Assembly (NCBI GenBank): GCA_001873295.1
Contig: MNYW01000001.1
Coordinates: forward strand, 1-34,752
DNA length: 34,752 nt
Direction: 5' to 3'
Source of the DNA: Nitrospirae bacterium CG2_30_70_394
Lineage (GTDB): Bacteria > CG2-30-53-67 > CG2-30-70-394
The notes below the pieces were generated by a model. It did no database searches. It had not been told where the DNA came from and worked only from the letters and a program-made list of their open reading frames with translations. Made by a program: the position numbers and the translations under genes. Shown one piece after another: positions 10,485-18,503 of the stretch (positions are counted from its first letter, which is position 1; each line of letters opens with the position of its first letter).

Positions 10485-11579
10485 ATGGCCGTCACCTCTC
10501 TGATCGATCAGCACCGCGCCCTCGATGCCAAGTTCACCCAGATCGCCCCCGAGCATGTGGTGGTCAACCACTACGGCGATCCGCTGGCCGAGCACCGCGC
10601 GGTGGCCCGTGGCGCGGGCCTCATCGACCGGTACTACCGATCCAAGCTGCGCGTTGCCGGCGGCGATGCGGTGCGCTTCCTCAATGGCCAGGTGACCAAC
10701 GACCTCGCCCACCTGGAGGTGGGCCATGGGGTGTACGCCCTGGCCACCGATGCCAAGGGCCACTGCCTTGGCGACCCGTACATCTACCGCTTCCCCGACT
10801 CCCTGATGGTCGATCTGGAGCCGAGCGCCACCAACCCGACGGTGGCGTCGTGGCGCCACCACATCATTGCCGACGACGTGACCCTCACCGACATCACCGG
10901 CGACATGCACACCCTGAGCGTGGTGGGACCGCGCGCGTTGGAGGCGATCCGGGCGGTGGCGGACACCGAGGTCGGGGAGCTCGCCCCCCTCGCCTTCGCC
11001 GGGGTGGGAATCGGCGGCCAGCAGGTGGTGGTCGCGCGCAGCGACTTCACCGGCGGCCCGGCGTACGACCTCTTCCTCTGGACCCAGGCCCTGATCCCGG
11101 TGTGGAACCGCCTCCTCGCCGCCCCCGAGAAGGTCCGCCCCACCCCGTTCGGCGACATCGCCCTCTCCAGCCTGATGGCGGAGGCGGGGGTGGTGCGCTA
11201 CGGCCGCGACCTCACCGACAAGAACCTGCCGCAGGAGGCGGGGATCGAGGAGCGCGCGGTGAGCTACACCAAGGGGTGCTACCTCGGCCAAGAGGTGATC
11301 TGCCGCATCCATAGCCAAGGCCACCCGACCCGCACCCTCGTCGGGCTGGTGATTGCGGCAACAGAGGAGGGAGAACCGACGGCGGGCGACAAGCTGATCC
11401 ACGAGGGCAAGGAGGTGGGGTGGCTCACCCAGGTGGTCAACTCGCCAACCCTCGGCCGGCCCCTCGCCCTGGGCTACGTCAAGCGCAACCTGGCGCTCCC
11501 CTCCACCACCCTTCGGGCGCGCAACCGCAAGGGCAAGGAGGTGCACTTGGAGGTCATCGCCCTGCCGGTGCGCGCGTGA
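10485..11579 (+). CDS. YgfZ/GcvT-family folate-binding protein (Fe-S cluster maintenance)
   Basis: 364 residues from ATG 10485, chosen because AGGAG lies five bases upstream; a longer frame starts at 10434 inside the repeat element. The fold is that of aminomethyltransferase (GcvT), with the YgfZ hallmark KGCYLGQEVICRIH near residue 265; its cysteine is the residue conserved in YgfZ and IBA57. Early landmarks are FLNGQVTNDLAHL and the C-terminal barrel (VGLVI...GWLTQVVNSPTLGRPLALGYVKR). E. coli YgfZ uses tetrahydrofolate and is needed for some Fe-S enzymes. True GcvT is less likely because of the KGCYLGQE motif and the absence of gcvH or gcvP nearby. With iscX elsewhere in the window it points to ISC-type Fe-S metabolism. 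Confidence 0.85.
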   Translation: MAVTSLIDQHRALDAKFTQIAPEHVVVNHYGDPLAEHRAVARGAGLIDRYYRSKLRVAGGDAVRFLNGQVTNDLAHLEVGHGVYALATDAKGHCLGDPYIYRFPDSLMVDLEPSATNPTVASWRHHIIADDVTLTDITGDMHTLSVVGPRALEAIRAVADTEVGELAPLAFAGVGIGGQQVVVARSDFTGGPAYDLFLWTQALIPVWNRLLAAPEKVRPTPFGDIALSSLMAEAGVVRYGRDLTDKNLPQEAGIEERAVSYTKGCYLGQEVICRIHSQGHPTRTLVGLVIAATEEGEPTAGDKLIHEGKEVGWLTQVVNSPTLGRPLALGYVKRNLALPSTTLRARNRKGKEVHLEVIALPVRA

Positions 11580-11654
11580 CCGCGGCGTGACCGCGCTCGC
11601 AAGGCGGAGTGGGGGGCGCAATCCGTCGTCCTGCGGGTGCGCGCGTGACCGCGG
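11562..11654. repeat. 24-bp direct repeat at and after the ygfZ-like stop codon
   Basis: CCTGCCGGTGCGCGCGTGAC and the next four bases (11562-11585) recur with one mismatch at 11631-11654, a 69-bp period. The first copy includes the last codons and TGA of the ygfZ-like gene, so the second looks like a partial tandem duplication of the gene's 3' end. The rest of the 220-bp gap to the next gene (11655-11799) shows no other feature. Confidence 0.6.
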
Positions 11655-11799
11655 GCCACCCCCCGCCCGTCGCCCGGCGCCGGCGCGCGGGACCCCTCGC
11701 CAGGGCACACCCTGCGCGGTCGGGGTGGGGATCGCCCCTTTCCCGCTTCGCCGGTAGGACGGACGATCCAGCCGCCACCCACCCTTTCGGAGTTGCCCC

Positions 11800-12354
11800 A
11801 TGGCCAAGCGTCTCCTGCTCCTCCTCGCGCCCGGGTTTGAAGAGATCGAGGCGATCACCCCCCTGGACTTGCTGCGCCGCGGCGGGGTCGAGGTGATCAC
11901 CGCCGCCCTCACGGACGGGCCGGTCCGCTCGGCCCACGGCCTCACCGTCGTCCCCGACACCCACCTCGACGCGCTGGCAAAGGAGCGCTTCGACATGGTC
12001 TTCCTCCCCGGCGGGGCGCCGGGCTACCTGAACCTGGCGGCAGACGCGCGGGTCCGCACCCTGGTCCGCTCCCAGCTCGCGAGCGAGCGGCCGGTGGCGG
12101 CAATCTGCGGCGCCCCCTTTGTGCTCGAAGAGGCGGGGGTGCTGGCCGGCCACCGGGTCACGAGCTATCCGTCGGTGCGCGAGCGGCTCGTCTCCGCCGC
12201 CGCTTGGGTGGACGAGGCGGTGGTGGTCGATGGCCGGTTGCGCACCAGCCAGGGGGTGGGCACCGCCATGGACTTCGCCCTCGCCCTGCTTGAAGAGCTC
12301 ACCGACCGCGCCACCCGCGACCGGGTGGCGAAGGCGACTTTGGTGGCGCGGTGA
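11800..12354 (+). CDS. DJ-1/PfpI (YajL/ThiJ) family protein
   Basis: 184 residues, standard for the DJ-1/YajL branch. The nucleophile is C103 in the elbow motif AAICGAP, with the supporting glutamate in PGFEEIEA (about residues 11-18). Also typical are FLPGGAPGYLNL and the C-terminal TSQGVGTAMDFALAL. YajL-type proteins act as oxidative-stress chaperones and have been reported to repair glyoxal-modified proteins or act as glyoxalase III; which applies here cannot be told. The ATG lies 220 bp after the ygfZ-like gene and may be transcribed separately. No signal peptide; cytoplasmic. Confidence 0.88.
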   Translation: MAKRLLLLLAPGFEEIEAITPLDLLRRGGVEVITAALTDGPVRSAHGLTVVPDTHLDALAKERFDMVFLPGGAPGYLNLAADARVRTLVRSQLASERPVAAICGAPFVLEEAGVLAGHRVTSYPSVRERLVSAAAWVDEAVVVDGRLRTSQGVGTAMDFALALLEELTDRATRDRVAKATLVAR

Positions 12355-12960
12355 GGCCCCCCGCGGAGACCCCGCGCGCGCTGCGGAGCCGGTCGGACCT
12401 TGGCGATCGTGGGAAGGCCAGCGCCTACGCCCGCGTGAGGTGACCAGGCGGGGACACATCGGAATATGGTTTTTGGATCGCGCCGCGAATGGGCGCGAAT
12501 GGCCGCAAATCTGCCAGGGAGGGGGCGGCCCGCGCGGCTGGCGCCGGCTCCGGCTGGAAGGTGGGTTGTCCCGCGTCGCTCATCTGCCTTGGGGGTGGGC
12601 GCGTCCTCGGCCCGCGGGAAGGGGAGCGAGCGAAGGGAGGCCGAGCCCAATGATTCGCGTGGATGGGCGTCCCTTGGCGGCTAGCCTCTTGGTCGGCCCC
12701 ATGGCCCGCCCCTAAGCCAACCGCCTGGCCCCAATCTCCGGGAGCGGGAGTCCGACCGACTCGGCGCGACGCCATCCGCCCCCACCTCCCCACCCCCCGC
12801 GTACGCCCCCCGCGCCGAGTCCCACCGATCCGCCGCCCGTGGCCGCGGGAAGCGGTCGCCCCGCCGCGCATCGGCTGGTCACGACCCTCGCCATCCCACC
12901 GCGCGGCGCCCGCCGACCGCCACCCTTCCGCACCCCGTTCCACGCCGATAGAGTTTCGCC
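12355..12960. other. 606-bp gene-free gap with an element fragment and a GCGAAT repeat
   Basis: No convincing gene. GGACCTTGGCGATCG at 12395-12409 matches the terminal inverted repeat of the dispersed element described at 13854, and no partner end is nearby, so it looks like a solo end. At about 12484-12513 the sequence GCGAATGGGCGCGAATGGCC followed by GCAAAT repeats a GCGAAT/GCAAAT core three times at 9-10-bp spacing. The remaining sequence is G+C-rich. Open frames on both strands are long only because stop codons are rare at this composition. Confidence 0.5.
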
Positions 12961-13365
12961 ATGACCGACGCTGCCACCCTCCTCCACAACGTCACCACCA
13001 TCGCCGTGGTCGGCTGCTCGCCGAAGGCGGAACGGCCGAGCCACCAGGTGGCGCGCTACCTCATGGACCATGGCTTCCGGGTGGTGCCGGTCAACCCGGG
13101 CCAAAACGAGATCCTCGGCCTGGTGTGCTATCCGAGCGTCGCCGCCATCCCGGCGGCGATTGAAGTCGATCTGGTGGACATCTTTCGCCGCGCGGAGGAG
13201 GTGGGGGAGATTGTCGAGGAGGCGATCGCCCGGCGGGTGAAGGGGGTGTGGATGCAAGAGGGGGTGGTGAATGAGGCGGCCGCGGCGCGCGCCCGGGCGG
13301 CAGGGATCGCGGTGGTGATGGATCGGTGCACGAAGAAGGTGCACGCCGCCGAGCTCGCGAAGTAG
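12961..13365 (+). CDS. CoA-binding protein (YccU-like Rossmann fold)
   Basis: 134 residues, one CoA-binding domain covering the whole chain. The nucleotide-binding start is IAVVGCSPKAERPSHQVARY, followed by GFRVVPVNPGQNEILGLVCYPSV and the conserved VDLVDIFRRAEEV and KGVWMQEGVVNEAAAARA. The last part (GIAVVMDRCTKKVH) matches the usual 'V.DRC...EH' ending of YccU-like proteins. The substrate or partner is not known for this family. Its stop codon is followed at once by the ATG of the next gene (13366), so the two are probably one transcript. Confidence 0.88.
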   Translation: MTDAATLLHNVTTIAVVGCSPKAERPSHQVARYLMDHGFRVVPVNPGQNEILGLVCYPSVAAIPAAIEVDLVDIFRRAEEVGEIVEEAIARRVKGVWMQEGVVNEAAAARARAAGIAVVMDRCTKKVHAAELAK

Positions 13366-13857
13366 ATGGCGAAGCGCACCGCCCAGGTGAACGAGCGCCT
13401 CCTGGCGCCGGTGGTCACCCTCCACCTGCTGGTGGTTGCCACCCTCTTCGGGGCGATGGTGGCCGTCGGGCCGCTCCTCCCGCCGATCCTCTTCCACCAC
13501 CTGGACCTCGAGCCGCGGGTGGCGGCGCTCTACATGGGGGTAATCTTCCAGCGCACCACGCCCCTTTTCGCCTGCCTCGCCGGGGGTGCGCTGGTCGCCG
13601 AGGCGGTGCGGATCTCCATGGGCGAGCGGCCCACGTGGTGGGTCGCGGCCCTGCGCTACGGGGCCACCGGCCTCACCCTTGCCTGCCTCCTGCTCTTTCT
13701 CTGGCACTACATCCCGGCAATCCAGGCCTACCCCCACCGCCCCCCCGAGGCCCTCGCCAGCGCCGCCTTCCGCGCCCTCCACGAGGGGTCACGCCGCTGC
13801 CTCTCCCTCGCCCTCGCGGCCACCGCCGCCGCCCTGGCGCTGGTGGTGAGGCCCTAG
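13366..13857 (+). CDS. DUF4149-like integral membrane protein
   Basis: 163 residues with four predicted transmembrane helices: about 15-40 (VVTLHLLVVATLFGAMVAVG), 55-80, 90-115 (ATGLTLACLLLFLWHYI) and 143-162. FRALHEGSRR before the last helix and FQRTT after the second loop resemble the DUF4149/TMEM205-like family. Function is unknown. It starts directly after the CoA-binding gene. Its TAG stop at 13855-13857 lies inside the CTAG that begins a dispersed repeat element, so the element may have supplied or replaced the gene's natural end. Confidence 0.65.
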   Translation: MAKRTAQVNERLLAPVVTLHLLVVATLFGAMVAVGPLLPPILFHHLDLEPRVAALYMGVIFQRTTPLFACLAGGALVAEAVRISMGERPTWWVAALRYGATGLTLACLLLFLWHYIPAIQAYPHRPPEALASAAFRALHEGSRRCLSLALAATAAALALVVRP

Positions 13858-14036
13858 GAATCGGTCGGACCTTGGCGATCGACTGCGCCGAGCGGACCCA
13901 GGGCCGGACTGGTGGGCCCGGGCTCGTGCCACGTTCTTCGTCGCCTCGCGCCCCATGTCGCTCTCCGAACGGGTCGATCGGGACTCGCGCCTGCTGCTTC
14001 TCGGTGCACGATCGACCAAGTCCGGCAGACTCCGAG
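13854..14036 (-). repeat. Dispersed ~180-bp element with terminal inverted repeats, copy 1
   Basis: The left end carries GGACCTTGGCGATCG (13867-13881) and the right end CGATCGACCAAGTCC (14009-14023). These are imperfect inverted repeats 157 bp apart outer edge to outer edge, followed inward by CCGAG/CTCGG. The reverse complement aligns over its whole length with copies at 26425 (opposite orientation, also 157 bp) and 29516 (156 bp). The core AACGAAGAACGTGGCACGA of copy 2 appears here as GACGAAGAACGTGGCACGAG. The outer left border is CTAG. No transposase frame is present, so it would be a MITE-like or structured-RNA element. Confidence 0.75.
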
Positions 14037-14429
14037 AGGCGGTCCGCTCGCGGCGACCGGCTGACGGCGACCGGACGAGGGAGCGGGAGGAGCCGGCGCA
14101 AAGGGGAGGCCACGCCGAAGGGTGCGGATCACGAGCAGGCGCTCGCCTCGAACAAGTCCAACACCGTAGCCGTGTCCGACGCGCCGAAGGGTGCGGATCA
14201 CGAGCGCAAGATCGCTTTTCCCACGGCCTCCGTAGCCCCGGCGCGCGGGTCACCCACCCCCAACCCCGCCGCCTTCGTCCCGGTCTTCCGGCTGGAACCG
14301 GCTCCCGCCGGCGATCCGGCCCCTCTTCGCCAGCCGGCCCGCCGCGGTGGTTCACGCGCGGCCGCTGGCTCCGCCCCGCGAACGACCGCGGCACTGCCCA
14401 TCGCCGTGGACCGCGGCCGGCGGCACGCC
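14037..14429. other. Gene-free gap containing a 24-bp direct repeat
   Basis: CGCCGAAGGGTGCGGATCAC plus four bases (GAGC) occurs exactly at 14113-14136 and 14182-14205, a 69-bp period. No third copy is seen at the expected positions, so there is too little to call an array. The rest, up to the end of the LOG-family gene, is G+C-rich and shows no gene, RNA or terminator. Confidence 0.5.
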
Positions 14430-15482
14430 CTACAGGGCGTTGATCCGGTCGATGAGCTGGCGCAGGCGGCCGTAGCTGGCGCGGTTGAAGGGCAGAAGCA
14501 GGCGGGTAAGGCCGTCGTCGCCCACCACCTCCTCCTCCGCCAGGGGGGCGGTGCGCCGGATCTGCTTGTCGTCCACCAGGATGGCCGCGAACTCGGCCCC
14601 GAGGCGGCGGAGTTCGGCATCGTCCACCGCGCCGTGGACACGGAGCATGAGCTGGTCGTTGACGAAACGCTGGGAGTGGTAGCGGCGGTAGAAGCGGACC
14701 ACCTCCTCCACCGCCTCGCCCACGTCGTCGGTGATGTGGAAGAGGGCGAGGTCCTGCTCCGAGATCATCCCCTCGGTGAGGAGGCTCCGCTCCACGTAAT
14801 CGCGCCAGCGGAGCCAGTAATCGCCACCCGGGGCGTCCACCAAGACGATCGGCAAGGTCGCGCTCTTGCCCGTCTGCACCAGGGTGAGGGCCTCGTTGCC
14901 CTCGTCGTGGGTCCCAAAGCCGCCCGGGAAGCAGACCACCGCGTCGGTCTCTTTGATGAAGGCGAGCTTGCGGGTGAAGAAGTATTTGTAGGAGATGAGC
15001 TTCGGGTCGTCGGCGATCACCGGGTTGGCGTTCTGCTCGAAGGGCAGGCGGATGTTGACCCCGAAGGAGCGATCGGGACCAGCACCCAGGTGGCCCGCCT
15101 CCATGATCCCGCCGCCCGCGCCGGTGATCACCATGAAGCCGCGGGCGGCAATCGCCGCGGCGAAGTCACGCGCTTGGCGATAGGCGGGATGGCTGGGAAG
15201 GACGCGCGCCGAGCCGAACATGGTCACCTTGCGCACCTGCCGATACGGGGCAAAGACCTTGGCGGTGTAACGCATCTCCTTCAACGCCGCGTTGATCATC
15301 TTCACGTCCAACAGCGGCGTGGAGTCGTCGATCAGCTTCAGGCCGGTTGTGAGGATGTCGCGGATCAAGCCGGCGTACGGCGAGCCGCCGCGCAGCTCGA
15401 TCAGCCGGTCGAGGAGCTGGCCCACCTCACCGTTCGCGTTGCGGTAGACGAGGGGGGCGGGGCTGGAGGGGGGGTTGGCCAT
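14430..15482 (-). CDS. LOG-family protein (lysine-decarboxylase-like Rossmann fold, nucleotide 5'-monophosphate phosphoribohydrolase-like)
   Basis: 350 residues. The two LOG signatures are present: GGGIMEAG (123-130) and PGGFGTHDE (186-194), the family's PGGxGTxxE. LOG proteins that have been tested cleave nucleotide 5'-monophosphates (PpnN) or release cytokinin bases. This one is longer than the ~190-residue minimal LOG: about 85 residues precede the Rossmann core and about 100 follow it, so it may belong to a less studied branch. The start ATG 15482 lacks a clear ribosome binding site. It lies 155 bp downstream of the chemoreceptor gene on the same strand with hairpins between them. Confidence 0.8.
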   Translation of the reverse strand: MANPPSSPAPLVYRNANGEVGQLLDRLIELRGGSPYAGLIRDILTTGLKLIDDSTPLLDVKMINAALKEMRYTAKVFAPYRQVRKVTMFGSARVLPSHPAYRQARDFAAAIAARGFMVITGAGGGIMEAGHLGAGPDRSFGVNIRLPFEQNANPVIADDPKLISYKYFFTRKLAFIKETDAVVCFPGGFGTHDEGNEALTLVQTGKSATLPIVLVDAPGGDYWLRWRDYVERSLLTEGMISEQDLALFHITDDVGEAVEEVVRFYRRYHSQRFVNDQLMLRVHGAVDDAELRRLGAEFAAILVDDKQIRRTAPLAEEEVVGDDGLTRLLLPFNRASYGRLRQLIDRINAL

Positions 15483-15512
15483 GGGCGTGAATCGCTGGGG
15501 ATCGGGCTACGG

Positions 15513-15573
15513 AGAAAGGATGATCTTTCTGGCAAACAACCTGCACAAAAAAAGAGCGACCGAGAAATCATCC
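15513..15573 (-). promoter_or_regulatory. Two mutually exclusive hairpins in the MCP-LOG intergenic region
   Basis: On the plus strand AGAAAG (15513-15518) pairs with CTTTCT (15525-15530), while GGATGATCTTTCT (15518-15530) can instead pair with AGAAATCATCC (15563-15573). The loop of the larger one holds an A7 run, which is U7 in minus-strand RNA. The two structures share bases, so only one can form at a time. It lies 31-91 nt upstream of the LOG-gene start and is locally A+T-rich. Candidate attenuator or terminator; unproven. Confidence 0.35.
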
Positions 15574-15637
15574 GCGCCAACTAGCGACCTGCGCCATTCC
15601 CCACCCCGCATCCCCTCGCGCGGGAGCCACGCACCGG

Positions 15638-17572
15638 TCACACCTGGAACCGCCCCAACTCGCTGCGCATCGCGCCAGTCACCTCGCGTAACTGGTGGGC
15701 CATCCGCGCCACCTCCGCCACCGCCTCGCGGTTGCGCCCGGTAAGGGTGTTCATCCCCTGCACCGCGTCGTTCGCCGAACCGATCCCAATCGCCTGTTCG
15801 CGGGTGGCGTGGGCGATCTCCGTCACCGTCGCGGTGACCTCACGCACCGAGCCCCGGATGTTCGCCAGGGCCTCGCCGGTCTCCATCACCAGGTCGTTGC
15901 CGGTGTTCACCCGCGCTACCGACTCGTTGATCAACACCTTGATCTCCTCCGCCGCGCGGGCCGACCGGCGCGCCAGGTTGCGCACCTCGGCGGCGACCAC
16001 CGCGAACCCTCTGCCCTGCTCGCCGGCGCGCGCCGCCTCCACCGCGGCGTTGAGCGACAGGAGGTTGGTCTGGAAGGCAATCTGGTCGATCACCTCGATG
16101 ATCGCCTGGATGTGGGTCGACGACTCCTCGATCTCCCCCACCGCCCCCACCGCCTCACAGACGACCACCGCCCCTTGGTCGGCGGAAGCGGCCGCCTCCG
16201 CGGCGAGGGTGTTGGCACGGCCGGTGTGTTCGGCGTTCTGCTCCACGGTGGCGGTGATCTCCTCCACCGCCGCGGCGGTCTGTTCGAGGGAGGCGCACTC
16301 CTCCTCGATGCGACTTGCAAGGTCGCGGTTACGCTCGTCGATCGCACCGGCCCCGCGCGCCACCTCGTCGCTGCGCGCGATGACGTTGGCGACCAGGGTG
16401 GCAAGCTCGGCGGTGGTGCGGTTGAACGCCTCCTTGATCCGCGCGTGGTCGCCCCGGTAGTCGCCCACCAGGCGCACCGTAAGATCGCCAGCGGCGAGCC
16501 TCTCCAGCCCCGCGACTGCCTCGTTCACCGGTGCGACGGCGGTGTCGAGGGTGGCGTTGAAGCCACCAATCAGGTCGCGGAAGGCGCCGTGGAACTGGCT
16601 GGCGTCACCGCGCCGGGTCAGATCGCCCGCCCGCGCTGCCGCCAGCAGGCAGGAGCTCTCGTCGAGGACGCCACGCAGGGCCGCCTGCAAAGCGGTGAAG
16701 GCGGTGGCGAGGCGATCCGCGTCGTCGTGCGCCACCACACCGTGATCGAAATCGCCACGGGCCACGGCGTCCGCCCCCGCCGCCACCCCGTTGAGGTAGG
16801 TGATCATCGCCCGGAAGGCATCGGCCAGGGCGCCAATCTCGTCGGTGGCTTGGTGGTCAACCCGCAGGTCGAGGTGGCCGCGGGCGATCGCCTCGCCGGT
16901 CGCCGCCATGTGGCGCAAGGGGCGGACGATGGTCTGGCGGATGACCCACCCGACCACCGCCATCCCGACCCCGAAGAGGAGCAGGTTGATCGCGATGGTG
17001 CGCATGAGGCTGGCGACGAAGGCGGCGTGGGTCTCGGCGAGGGAGTAGGCGATCCGCACCGCGCCGAGGACCGTTCCATCCGCCACCTGGTGGCAGCCGA
17101 GGCAGTCGATCCCTTGGGTCGCGTGGGTGGCGCGCCACGGCCGGATCACCGTGAGGGTGAGACCGGCCGCCGACTCGCCGGTGGTGACCACCTCCTCGCC
17201 GGCGAGCGCCTGTCGGTCGAGTCCATCCACCGGCGCCTCACCTGCCGCTCCCTTGCCGTACTCCTGATCCACCGCCGCGCCGCGGACGAACCGCGCCTCC
17301 ACCACCCGTGGCTCCCGGCTGAGCCGCCGGGTGATCACCTCGCGCCCCGCCATGTTGTCGGTGAGCATCATCACGTTGAGGCTGTCGAAGCAGGTGTCCA
17401 CCAACGCGAGGGTCTGCGCGGTGGCACCGTGCAGGAGTTGGGTGCGCTGGTTGACCGCGCTGTACCAGGTCGAGGTGCCCAGGGTGACGAAGAAGACCAC
17501 CGCCACCAGCAGCAGGATCTTCGCCTGGATAGAGGACCACGAGGTGCGCAACGGGAGGGGGGAATAGGTCAT
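15638..17572 (-). CDS. Methyl-accepting chemotaxis protein with a periplasmic c-type haem motif
   Basis: 644 residues. TM1 is at about 17-36 and TM2 at about 190-212. The periplasmic sensor between them has one CXXCH haem site, CLGCH (157-161), close to TM2. HAMP-type segments follow ([25 protein letters not shown] and two further HAMP-like repeats at about 260-380). The cytoplasmic signalling domain carries the conserved hairpin [20 protein letters not shown] and [17 protein letters not shown]. No CheR-binding NWETF tail is present. Haem-bearing MCP sensors are known, for example in Geobacter; they are thought to sense redox state or small gases. No che genes are nearby, so it would work with a kinase encoded elsewhere. 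Confidence 0.9.
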   Translation of the reverse strand: MTYSPLPLRTSWSSIQAKILLLVAVVFFVTLGTSTWYSAVNQRTQLLHGATAQTLALVDTCFDSLNVMMLTDNMAGREVITRRLSREPRVVEARFVRGAAVDQEYGKGAAGEAPVDGLDRQALAGEEVVTTGESAAGLTLTVIRPWRATHATQGIDCLGCHQVADGTVLGAVRIAYSLAETHAAFVASLMRTIAINLLLFGVGMAVVGWVIRQTIVRPLRHMAATGEAIARGHLDLRVDHQATDEIGALADAFRAMITYLNGVAAGADAVARGDFDHGVVAHDDADRLATAFTALQAALRGVLDESSCLLAAARAGDLTRRGDASQFHGAFRDLIGGFNATLDTAVAPVNEAVAGLERLAAGDLTVRLVGDYRGDHARIKEAFNRTTAELATLVANVIARSDEVARGAGAIDERNRDLASRIEEECASLEQTAAAVEEITATVEQNAEHTGRANTLAAEAAASADQGAVVVCEAVGAVGEIEESSTHIQAIIEVIDQIAFQTNLLSLNAAVEAARAGEQGRGFAVVAAEVRNLARRSARAAEEIKVLINESVARVNTGNDLVMETGEALANIRGSVREVTATVTEIAHATREQAIGIGSANDAVQGMNTLTGRNREAVAEVARMAHQLREVTGAMRSELGRFQV

Positions 17573-17782
17573 GGACGCACGAAGGGTTCGTGGAAAATCG
17601 TCTCCCCTCGTTACGGCAGCTCATGGGTGAGAGTTGAGTCATCGACACCGCCGCGCGGGTGTGCGCGAGGCCCGCCAATGGGGGATGATGCAGCGGCCGA
17701 GTCACGCCGCCCCCACAAAATTATCCGCCTCATCCCCCCTCCCGCGCCCGACGAACAGGTAGCCCGAACCCGGGAGAGAACC

Positions 17783-18322
17783 ATGTCCACCAACGTGACC
17801 GACAAAATCAGCCTCCACCACGGCGAGGAGATCGTCGACGCCGTCCGGGTCCGCCTAGTGGTCAATCGCCTGATCACCCAGGACGGCCGCCTCTACCTCA
17901 CCAACCGGCGGATCCTCTTCTCGCCCACCGGCCTCGTGGACCGGGCGGTGGGGGCGGCGGAGATCAGCGTCTACCTCCCCCACATCACCAACCTCCAGGT
18001 GGAGGAAACCGCCCTCACCCTCCAGTCTCGCACCCGCCTCTACCGCTTCGAGGGCAAGCAGGTCGACCTCTTCGCCGCCCAAGTCCAGGCCGCCCTCAAG
18101 GAGCCGGCGGCGGGCGGGGGCGCGGACTGCCTGGAGAAGGAACGGCCCGCGGCGGCGCCCGCGGCGGCCAGCGCCTGCCCGACTTGCGAGCAACCGGTGC
18201 GTGGCGACTTCATCTACTGCCCGCACTGCCAAGAGCAGCTCATCGCGCCGGTCTGCCCCCACTGCCACCGGCCGGTGGAGGAGGGTTGGACCTTCTGCCC
18301 AAGCTGCCGCTGCGCCCTGTGA
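17783..18322 (+). CDS. Double zinc-ribbon protein with an N-terminal GRAM/PH-like domain
   Basis: 179 residues, ATG 17783 with GGGAG upstream. Residues 10-105 form a beta-rich domain (EEIVDAVRVRLVVN, GRLYLTNRRILFSP, ITNLQVEETALTL) of the GRAM/bacterial PH-like kind, in which 'LYLTNRRI' is typical. An Ala/Pro linker follows, then four CPxC knuckles: CPTC (132-135), CPHC (146-149), CPHC (158-161) and CPSC (172-175), forming two zinc ribbons. No transmembrane segment or signal peptide is seen. Function is unknown; a regulatory or scaffolding role at a membrane or in a protein complex is possible. It is divergent from the haem chemoreceptor across 210 bp. Confidence 0.7.
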   Translation: MSTNVTDKISLHHGEEIVDAVRVRLVVNRLITQDGRLYLTNRRILFSPTGLVDRAVGAAEISVYLPHITNLQVEETALTLQSRTRLYRFEGKQVDLFAAQVQAALKEPAAGGGADCLEKERPAAAPAAASACPTCEQPVRGDFIYCPHCQEQLIAPVCPHCHRPVEEGWTFCPSCRCAL

Positions 18323-18323
18323 C

Positions 18324-18503
18324 CGGAAAGTAGAAAGTAGAAGGGAGAAGGGGGACCATTCCCGGCCCGCGGGGTGGCGAACCGGCTACCCGCAAGGATT
18401 GCGGCTGGGGGCCGCGGGTGGTCGTCCCAGACGCTACCGCCCCCGCCATCGCCACCCGCGGCCGCCCCCTTTCTACTTTCTACTTTCTACATTCCTACTC
18501 TCC
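18324..18503. repeat. Inverted heptamer-repeat element forming a large stem-loop
   Basis: The left arm (18324-18342) reads CGGAAAGTAGAAAGTAGAA. The right arm (about 18467-18503) is its reverse complement with an extra unit, CTTTCTACTTTCTACTTTCT and on, followed by a degenerate unit. Inside, GGCCGCGGGTGG (18410-18421) and CCACCCGCGGCC (18452-18463) are a perfect 12-bp inverted repeat. The whole gap between the zinc-ribbon gene and nadD can therefore fold into nested stems. The 7-bp unit matches that at 10382-10416. Confidence 0.65.

Noticed and set aside
12425-12943. Minus-strand open frame of 172 codons
   Set aside because: Pro/Arg/Gly-rich with no domain or ribosome binding site; it covers the GCGAAT repeat and looks like chance open frame.
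14113-14205. Second CRISPR array
   Set aside because: Only two copies of 24 bp, no palindrome of CRISPR type, and no third copy at 69 bp on either side.
13326-15584. Plus-strand open frame of 752 codons
   Set aside because: It runs through the DUF4149 gene, an element copy and the antisense of the LOG gene, with no recognisable domain and a very high Arg/Gly/Pro content.
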